A stretch of DNA of 13,469 bases from assembly GCA_022709925.1 (NCBI GenBank), contig JAKLHX010000015.1, forward strand, positions 1 through 13,469, read 5' to 3'. The notes beneath the pieces are model-generated. The model ran no database searches, was not told where the DNA came from, and saw only the letters and a program-made list of their open reading frames with translations. How positions within the stretch are numbered: position 1 is the first letter of the stretch; the number at the start of each line of letters is the position of its first letter. The translations under genes were made by a program, and so were the position numbers. This DNA is from Candidatus Margulisiibacteriota bacterium. GTDB taxonomy: Bacteria; Margulisbacteria; WOR-1; JAKLHX01. This document shows positions 7,448-12,130 of the stretch, in pieces.

Positions 7448-8024
7448 CGCTACAAGAATGCAGCTGCTCCTGCTGAAGCGCCGGCTGGAGCTGGCCAGGC
7501 GGGGGCACAAGCTTCTTAAGGACAAGTTGGACGGCTTGGTCCAGAGATTTTTGTCGACGAAAAAGGAATATGTAGAACTGTATGACAGGATAAGCCCCAA
7601 GCTCAGCGGGATATTCTTAAGTTCTTCTGCGGCAAGCGCACTTTCCCTGCCTCATGAACTGACCCCTGCAGCGAAAGAAGCCCCTGAACTGACAATAAAG
7701 ACGGATTCAAAGAATATAATGGGGGTGGTCATCCCAAACTACCTTCTGGAGGCCGATGTGAGGCCTCCGCTAGTTACAGCGGGCAGGAGCACGGAGCTTT
7801 TTGAGGCTGTAAAAGGGTTTACCGAGATACTTCCTGATCTTGTGAAAATGGCTTCCCGGGATAAGGCCGTAAGGCTCCTGGCCAAACAGATAATAGAGAC
7901 GCGCCGCAGGGTCAATGCCCTTGAGTACATCCTTATACCCGAACTTTCCAGGAATGCCAAGGAAACAAGGATGAAGCTTGAGGAATATGAGCGCAGTTCG
8001 CGCATCGTCCTCCTGAAACTTTAA
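7431..8024 (+). CDS. ntpD: V-type ATPase subunit D (central rotor axle)
   Basis: A 197-residue subunit D, the long antiparallel coiled coil that turns inside the A3B3 head (gamma-like). The N-terminal helix carries the family pattern SATRMQLLLLKRRLELARRG followed by HKLLKDKLD. The middle has KNIMGVVIPNY (about 84-94), the usual G-V-x-x-P segment. The second long helix contains TRRRVNALEYILIPEL at 162-177, a conserved element that closes the coiled coil. Length is normal (about 200-215 in the family). A weak purine-rich AGAGAA precedes the ATG, and the start is inside subunit B, so coupling is likely. It is the last V-ATPase gene in the operon, as in archaeal-type clusters. Confidence 0.94.
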   Translation: MKIKVSATRMQLLLLKRRLELARRGHKLLKDKLDGLVQRFLSTKKEYVELYDRISPKLSGIFLSSSAASALSLPHELTPAAKEAPELTIKTDSKNIMGVVIPNYLLEADVRPPLVTAGRSTELFEAVKGFTEILPDLVKMASRDKAVRLLAKQIIETRRRVNALEYILIPELSRNAKETRMKLEEYERSSRIVLLKL

Positions 8025-8035
8025 GAACGCTCTTC

Positions 8036-8061
8036 CGAGCTTGTAAGTCTAAGCCGTTTTT
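8036..8061 (+). terminator. Possible weak terminator of the V-ATPase operon
   Basis: An imperfect stem pairs CG-GCTT (8036-8042, bulged A at 8038) with AAGC-CG (8051-8056) around an 8-nt loop and is followed by five T (8057-8061). Only six base pairs form and the T-run is short, so termination would be partial at best. The element overlaps the -35 region of the rpsF promoter. Confidence 0.3.
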
Positions 8062-8076
8062 GGTATAATCAAAACA
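8041..8076 (+). promoter_or_regulatory. Predicted promoter of the rpsF-ssb-ssb-rpsR-rplI-uvrC operon
   Basis: TTGTAA (8041-8046), a 17-nt spacer and a perfect TATAAT (8064-8069) with an upstream TGG (8061-8063) make a strong extended -10 promoter. Transcription would begin near 8076, about 3 nt before the ATG of rpsF at 8079. The mRNA would therefore be essentially leaderless. No Shine-Dalgarno sequence is present. Confidence 0.75.
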
Positions 8077-8078
8077 TA

Positions 8079-8456
8079 ATGAGCGAAAAATATGTGTTGG
8101 TGTGCGTGTTCAAGCCAAATCTGACGGATTCCCAGGTAGACCCGTTCCTGGAAAAGATCGACAAGAAGATCTCTTCTTCAGGCGGCACGGTCATAAAAAG
8201 CTCTAAATTGGGGCTAAGGAAAATGGCGACCCTCATGAGAAAGTTCAAGACTTTCAAGGAAGGCCTTTTCTGCGAGGTGAGTTTTGAAGGTCCAACTTCT
8301 TTGCCGGACGAGATAACCTCTCTGATCAGGGTGAACGAAGATATAATGCGCCATATATTGACCAGATTGCCAGAGGAACCTAAGGCAGCAGAAGAAAAAG
8401 AGACCGAAAGCGCTGTCGAAATAAATCCGGAGATGTTAATTGGCAAGCCTGAATAA
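8079..8456 (+). CDS. rpsF: Small ribosomal subunit protein S6
   Basis: A 125-residue S6, which pairs with S18 on the platform of the 30S subunit. The start YVLVCVFKPNLTDSQVD, the central LGLRKMATLMRKFKTF and the FCEVSFEG strand follow the family's beta-alpha-beta fold. The segment RVNEDIMRHILTRL at about 88-101 is the typical last helix and strand. The tail is acidic (EEKETESAVEINPE), as in many bacterial S6 proteins. It heads the widespread rpsF-ssb-rpsR-rplI gene order. The ATG has no Shine-Dalgarno and lies about 3 nt downstream of the predicted transcription start. The 3' end overlaps the TTG start of the first ssb by 17 nt. Confidence 0.95.
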   Translation: MSEKYVLVCVFKPNLTDSQVDPFLEKIDKKISSSGGTVIKSSKLGLRKMATLMRKFKTFKEGLFCEVSFEGPTSLPDEITSLIRVNEDIMRHILTRLPEEPKAAEEKETESAVEINPEMLIGKPE

Positions 8457-8865
8457 GATAATCCTTGTCGGACGCCTCGTGTCTAACCCAGAGATAAGAA
8501 CCACAATGGATGCTGTCCCAATGAGCAGATTCCAGCTTTCCGTTGACAGGAACAGGTACGGCGGGGCGCCTAAAGAAGCGGACATTATCGATATCGTTGC
8601 TTGGCGCAACTTGGCGGAATATGCTTCCGACAATCTGTCAAAGGGGCAGACCGCGCTTGTTGAAGGCAGGATCCAGAACAGGTCTTTTGATACTAAAGAC
8701 GGCGGCAGGCGATATGTGACCGAGATAGTGGCTAACAATATCGTCCTTATGGAAAAGAAAAAGAGTTCAAAGGCTCCGCAGCCCGCAGAAGAAGCAGTAG
8801 AAGAAAAGCCCGCTCCGTCGGCGGCGAACGACGACAGTTTTTTAGGAGAGGATCTTCCTTTCTGA
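8440..8865 (+). CDS. ssb: Single-stranded DNA-binding protein, first copy (SSB1)
   Basis: A 141-residue SSB with one OB fold (about 1-105), a flexible Pro/Ala/Glu-rich linker and the acidic C-terminal tip (GEDLPF), which recruits replication and repair proteins. The start codon is TTG. It is chosen because MASLNKIILVGRL aligns exactly with the family N-terminus and CCGGAG lies 7-8 nt upstream. The core IIDIVAWRNLAEYASDNLSKGQ carries the conserved tryptophan. It sits between rpsF and rpsR as in Firmicutes and many other bacteria. Unusually, a second ssb follows directly in the same reading frame. The only thing separating the two is the TGA stop, with the next ATG immediately after it. Confidence 0.95.
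   Translation: MASLNKIILVGRLVSNPEIRTTMDAVPMSRFQLSVDRNRYGGAPKEADIIDIVAWRNLAEYASDNLSKGQTALVEGRIQNRSFDTKDGGRRYVTEIVANNIVLMEKKKSSKAPQPAEEAVEEKPAPSAANDDSFLGEDLPF
8844..8863 (+). promoter_or_regulatory. Stem-loop enclosing the ribosome binding site of the second ssb
   Basis: GAGAGGA (8846-8852) can pair with TCCTTTC (8856-8862) around a TCT loop, with one G-U pair. The only good Shine-Dalgarno for the second ssb (AGGAGAGG, 8844-8851) is inside the 5' arm. Ribosomes finishing the first ssb would open it. This suggests translational coupling but is an inference from pairing by eye. Confidence 0.35.
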
Positions 8866-9252
8866 ATGTATAACAAAGCTTTTCTTATAGGGAATTTGAC
8901 AAGGGACCCGGAAGTAAGATACACGACTTCAGGGATAGCCGTAGCTAGATTTGCGATAGCCGTGAACAGGATCGGGGCCAAGCAGGCGGCCGACCCGGCA
9001 AACGAAGTTGATTTTATAAATATAGTCGCCTGGAGAAAGCTTGCCGAAATATGCAAGACTTATTTGAAGAAAGGCCAGCCGGTCGCGATCGAAGGGGCTC
9101 TTCAAATAAGGAAATACGAAAAGGACGGGCAGCAGAAAGTGTTCGCGGAAGTGATCGCGGACAATATGCAGATGTTGGGGCGTAAATCCGATTCGACAAA
9201 ATCGGAACCGCCGGCAGAAAAAAATACAGGAGATCAGGAGGTACCATTTTAA
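8866..9252 (+). CDS. ssb: Single-stranded DNA-binding protein, second copy (SSB2)
   Basis: A 128-residue SSB paralogue with its own complete OB fold (MYNKAFLIGNLTRDPEVRYT, FINIVAWRKLAEICKTYLKKGQ, then the FAEVIADNMQML strand), a shorter charged linker and the tip QEVPF. The N-terminus NLTRDPEVRYT is closer to the common bacterial SSB pattern than that of the first copy, so neither is an obvious recent duplicate. It starts with ATG directly after the preceding TGA and in the same frame. Its end carries AGGAGG (9236-9241), the ribosome binding site of rpsR, and its stop overlaps the rpsR start by one base (TAATG). Whether the two copies assemble as hetero-oligomers or serve different tasks cannot be read from sequence. 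Confidence 0.94.
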   Translation: MYNKAFLIGNLTRDPEVRYTTSGIAVARFAIAVNRIGAKQAADPANEVDFINIVAWRKLAEICKTYLKKGQPVAIEGALQIRKYEKDGQQKVFAEVIADNMQMLGRKSDSTKSEPPAEKNTGDQEVPF

Positions 9253-9536
9253 TGTGCGCAGAAGGACAAAGAAGAAATTATAGGGATGACAGAAGAGGGC
9301 CGAGAAGGGACGGACGCCCGGATGCGAAAAAAAGGCGCAAAAAAGTATGCTATTTTTGTGCGAACAAGAACCTTCCCGACTACAGGAACATAGACATGAT
9401 GAAGAAGTTCATCACCGAGCGCGGCAAGATAATGACCGAACGCTCTTCAGGCTGCTGCGCAAAACATCAAAGAGCGCTCGCAAAACAAATAAAGAGAGCA
9501 AGGCAGATAGGTTTCGTGCCTTATACTGCGGAGTAA
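9252..9536 (+). CDS. rpsR: Small ribosomal subunit protein S18 (cysteine-containing form)
   Basis: A 94-residue S18, partner of S6 on the 30S platform. The first 31 residues are a very basic, disordered extension. Then come VCYFCANK (C33, C36), MMKKFITERGKIM and SSGCCAKHQRALAKQIKRARQIGFVPY. The pair C33/C36 together with C68 or C69 and H72 suggests the zinc-binding (C+) version of S18. Many bacteria carry a version without these cysteines. The start is supported by AGGAGG ending 10 nt upstream, inside the second ssb. Length is slightly above the usual 75-90 because of the basic N-terminus. Confidence 0.95.
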   Translation: MCAEGQRRNYRDDRRGPRRDGRPDAKKRRKKVCYFCANKNLPDYRNIDMMKKFITERGKIMTERSSGCCAKHQRALAKQIKRARQIGFVPYTAE

Positions 9537-9540
9537 ACAA

Positions 9541-9990
9541 ATGAAAGTAATTCTGTTAAAGGACATTCTTAATCTCGGGGAAGAAAATGAGCTTGTAGAG
9601 GTATCGGAAGGGTTTGCTCGCAACTATCTTTTGCCGAAAAGATCCGCCATTGTTGCAACGCCTTCCGCGATCGCGGCACTGGAGAGGAACAAGAAGAACA
9701 TAGCCAAAAAACTTGAAGAGAAAAAAGCGGTCTTCAGGGAAACAGCAAAGAAACTTGAAGGCAAGGCCCTTGAGATCAAAGTTGATGTCGGTGAAGAAGG
9801 CAAGCTTTTCGGTTCCGTGTCCACCGTTGATATCGCCGGGGCCATAAAGGCCGCTTACGGTGTGGATGTTGACAGAAAAAAAATAGTCCTGAGCGAACAT
9901 ATAAAAGCTCTCGGAGAATACCCTGTATCTGTTAAGATGTTTTCTGGCGTAGAGGCAAAGATCACTGTGCAGGTAGTCCCGTCAAATTAA
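9541..9990 (+). CDS. rplI: Large ribosomal subunit protein L9
   Basis: A 149-residue L9, the elongated 50S protein with two RNA-binding domains joined by a long helix. The N-terminal domain has the family signature GFARNYLLPK at about residues 24-33 after MKVILLKDILNLG. The connecting helix spans about 42-75. The C-terminal domain contains GKLFGSVSTVDIAGAI near 94-109 and ends in an EAKITVQVV strand. Length is normal. GGAG at 9530-9533, 7 nt before the ATG, supports the start. It follows rpsR by 4 nt, completing the common S6-SSB-S18-L9 cluster. Confidence 0.96.
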   Translation: MKVILLKDILNLGEENELVEVSEGFARNYLLPKRSAIVATPSAIAALERNKKNIAKKLEEKKAVFRETAKKLEGKALEIKVDVGEEGKLFGSVSTVDIAGAIKAAYGVDVDRKKIVLSEHIKALGEYPVSVKMFSGVEAKITVQVVPSN

Positions 9991-9993
9991 GGC

Positions 9994-11247
9994 GTGCTCG
10001 TGGCTGACATCTATAAAAAATCAGGCTCTCTGCCGGATGCTTACGGTGTGTATCTTTTAAAAGATGGCAACGGACGGATAGTCTACGTAGGCAAATCCAA
10101 CTCCATAAAAAAAAGGGTCGCTTCTCATCTTAGGTCCAAGCTCTCCGAAAAGATACGCGATATCGACTATGTCCTCACGAACGGAGAACTTTCCGCTCTT
10201 ATACTGGAAGCAAAGCTGATAAAGAAATACAAGCCAAAGTACAACGTCTCGATGAGGGACGACAAGCAGTATCCTTATTTAAAGCTCGATCCAAAAGAAG
10301 ATTATCCGCGCCTTGCATTGGTCAGAAAGACCGAAAAGGACGGTGCAAAATACTTTGGGCCTTTTCTCGGAGGGACTGCCAGGCAGATAATGGGGCTGGT
10401 CTCCAAGATATTTTCTTTGAGGGCATGCTCTTCAAAGGTGTTTAAAAAAAGGCGACAGCCGTGCCTCAACTATTACATGAAAAGATGCTCTTCCCCGTGT
10501 TCCGGAAAGATATCCCGCGCGAAATACCGCGAAAAGACCCGCTCCGTCATAGAGTTTTTTGATAAGGGCGTAGAACCTTTTCTTGATAACCTCAAAGAAA
10601 AAATGAACAAAGCCAGCATGGATGAAAATTTTGAGCTAGCGGCGGGCATAAGAGATAAAATATATAGGATAGAAAGATCCTTTGTCGGAAGATCTCTGCC
10701 TGCAGCTTCGTCCAAAAACGACATGAAAGCTTTGGAAGACCTGAAAAACAGGCTCGGATTGTCCGATCTCCCTTTAAGGATAGAGGCTTTTGATATATCT
10801 AATACAGGGCATAGCGAAACCGTCGGTGCTATGGCGGTTTTTTACAAAGGGAGGCCTTATAAAGAGCATTACAGAAGATTTAAGATAAGAACAAAGGATC
10901 TGCCAAACGATACCGCCGCAATATATGAAACAGTGTTTAGAAGATACGGTAGAAGCCTCAGCAAGAAACTTCCTTTGCCGGACCTGATCGTTATAGACGG
11001 AGGAAAAGGCCAGCTTGGGGCAGCTGTCAGCGCTATCAAAGATGTAAACGCTGCCGCGGTTCCCGTTATCAGCCTTGCTAAAAAGAACGAAGAGATATAT
11101 ACGGACAAAGAGCGGCTTCCTATTATTTTGCCGATGGATTCGGCGGCTTTGCTACTGTTGAGAAGCTTGAGGGATGAGGTCCATAGATTTGCGGTGACTT
11201 TTCACCGCTTGCGCAGAAAAAGATCGGGATTTGAGGCCAGTAATTGA
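9994..11247 (+). CDS. uvrC: Excinuclease ABC subunit C, compact form
   Basis: A 417-residue UvrC, the nuclease that makes both cuts in nucleotide excision repair; typical UvrC is about 560-620 residues. Visible in order: GIY-YIG nuclease (GVY 18-20, YVG 31-33, R41, E72); four cysteines C145, C157, C165, C169 with the spacing of the E. coli Fe-S cluster ligands; a UVR domain (about 196-226); the RNase H-like nuclease with D267 (AFDISN), D335 (VIDGGKGQL) and H397 (RDEVHRFA). Missing are about 130 residues that normally separate UVR from the RNase H domain, and the C-terminal helix-hairpin-helix pair; the protein ends 20 residues after H397. The GTG at 9994 lies 3 nt after rplI. The GTG at 10000 is an equally good or better start, since AAGG at 9989-9992 is then 7 nt away. 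Confidence 0.9.
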   Translation: MLVADIYKKSGSLPDAYGVYLLKDGNGRIVYVGKSNSIKKRVASHLRSKLSEKIRDIDYVLTNGELSALILEAKLIKKYKPKYNVSMRDDKQYPYLKLDPKEDYPRLALVRKTEKDGAKYFGPFLGGTARQIMGLVSKIFSLRACSSKVFKKRRQPCLNYYMKRCSSPCSGKISRAKYREKTRSVIEFFDKGVEPFLDNLKEKMNKASMDENFELAAGIRDKIYRIERSFVGRSLPAASSKNDMKALEDLKNRLGLSDLPLRIEAFDISNTGHSETVGAMAVFYKGRPYKEHYRRFKIRTKDLPNDTAAIYETVFRRYGRSLSKKLPLPDLIVIDGGKGQLGAAVSAIKDVNAAAVPVISLAKKNEEIYTDKERLPIILPMDSAALLLLRSLRDEVHRFAVTFHRLRRKRSGFEASN

Positions 11248-11280
11248 CTTAAAATCGGACTAAGTGATAGACTTTAGTGG
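11244..11280 (+). promoter_or_regulatory. Predicted promoter of the barrel-protein gene, overlapping the uvrC stop
   Basis: TTGACT (11244-11249), an 18-nt spacer and TAGACT (11268-11273) preceded by TGA (11265-11267). The -35 hexamer includes the TGA stop of uvrC. Transcription would begin near 11280, about 6 nt before the ATG at 11286. The GTG at 11277 would be outside such a transcript, which supports the ATG. Confidence 0.5.
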
Positions 11281-11285
11281 CATAT

Positions 11286-11969
11286 ATGAAGAAGATAGAA
11301 ACAAACATCCTAATATTATCGGCGGCCATGATAATGTTCCAGTCCTCTTTTGCGGCTATTTCCGACAAACCCGTAAAAAAAACCGAAAAAAAGCCAAAAA
11401 CATCGGTTTCTTTTGGTAACCAGGCACCGAATATTTCCGTTCCTTTGGGAAGGTCCAATCAAAAACCTGTCCCTTTTAAGTTCGGTTCCGGAGAAGCGCC
11501 ATCATCGACCAATAAGACAGATGCAGGCCTGACCGTAGGAATAAAAGCCGGGGCCAGTGCCGGATTGACAGGAGCAGTCGGCGATGTGTCTTATAAATTA
11601 GACTCTATTGTCCCGGGAGCGGCTCTCAGGGGAAGTTTCGGGTACCTTACAGGAGCTTCGGCTGTTCCGAACAGCAAATTAAAGATAGCCACCGTCAATC
11701 TCGATGCAATATATTCATTGGGTACGGTAAAGACGTTCAACTCACCGTTAAATATATATGTAGGAGGCGGATTGATCTACCCTTTTAAGGTGAGCAGCAG
11801 CAGAGGGGCAGGGGCTTGGGGTGCTCACGCGTATTTTGGGAGCAAATATCTTATACAAGACAACACTTCTATATACGGAGAACTCGCATATACGGGGATA
11901 AAATACCAGGCCGATGAAGCCGCAATAAAAGGCGTTGAAGCCATGCTCGGATACAGCTACTCTTTTTGA
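11286..11969 (+). CDS. Predicted outer-membrane beta-barrel protein of unknown function
   Basis: A 227-residue secreted protein. Residues 1-23 form a signal peptide: MKK, a hydrophobic core (ILILSAAMIMF), then probable cleavage after SFA. A Lys/Pro/Ser-rich low-complexity segment follows to about residue 75. From about 78 to the end, alternating polar and hydrophobic strands rich in Gly and aromatics (for example GLTVGIKAGASAGL, LNIYVGGGLIYPF, SIYGELAYTGIKYQ) look like an 8-stranded barrel of the OmpA/OmpW size. The last residues, YSYSF, end in the phenylalanine recognised by the BAM machinery. This implies a diderm envelope. No family is recognised. The GTG at 11277 would add MAY and is less likely because it precedes the predicted transcription start and weakens the MKK signal start. 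No Shine-Dalgarno is present, and no terminator is seen before or after. Confidence 0.7.
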   Translation: MKKIETNILILSAAMIMFQSSFAAISDKPVKKTEKKPKTSVSFGNQAPNISVPLGRSNQKPVPFKFGSGEAPSSTNKTDAGLTVGIKAGASAGLTGAVGDVSYKLDSIVPGAALRGSFGYLTGASAVPNSKLKIATVNLDAIYSLGTVKTFNSPLNIYVGGGLIYPFKVSSSRGAGAWGAHAYFGSKYLIQDNTSIYGELAYTGIKYQADEAAIKGVEAMLGYSYSF

Positions 11970-12130
11970 TAAAAAAACGCCGAAATTAAGCCGTAAATAA
12001 GCCAAAAAACCCATATTGACATTTAGCCCGGAATTTGATAGAATTTATAGTGTAAAAGGTTTTATAAAAACCCTCAACTGAGCATCATTTTAAAGCCCCA
12101 GAGCATATTTAAGAAAGAGGCTGTATTTTT
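11970..12130 (+). promoter_or_regulatory. Promoter and 80-nt leader of hypF
   Basis: A near-consensus promoter, TTGACA (12016-12021), 17-nt spacer, TAGAAT (12039-12044) with upstream TGA (12036-12038), predicts transcription from about 12051. The 80-nt leader opens with an inverted repeat GGTTTT-ATA-AAAACC (12058-12072) and contains GAGCAT twice, starting at 12080 and 12101 (21 nt apart). AGAGG at 12116-12120 is the ribosome binding site of hypF. Upstream, 11983-12003 holds two imperfect copies of AAATTAAGCC. No known riboswitch or terminator was recognised. Confidence 0.6.

Noticed and set aside
8069..8446. A 125-codon minus-strand frame opposite rpsF
   Set aside because: rpsF on the plus strand is unambiguous; the antisense frame has no family features.
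8863..8868. Reassigned TGA codon (as in SR1/Gracilibacteria) joining the two SSB proteins
   Set aside because: uvrC and the barrel gene also end in TGA at sensible positions, and the first SSB already has its normal acidic DLPF terminus, so the standard code fits.
8436..9056. A 206-codon open frame on the minus strand spanning both ssb genes
   Set aside because: It is opposite two clearly real ssb genes that happen to share a frame. It has no recognisable domain or ribosome binding site and matches the kind of antisense opening that codon bias produces.
11215..11290. Frameshift that would restore a C-terminal HhH domain to uvrC
   Set aside because: The three frames downstream of the stop show no HhH-like GIGPKR or similar motif, and a promoter and a signal-peptide gene follow at once.
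11970..12015. Intrinsic terminator after the barrel gene
   Set aside because: There are A-rich runs and short imperfect repeats (AAATTAAGCC twice) but no stable stem followed by a T-run on the plus strand.
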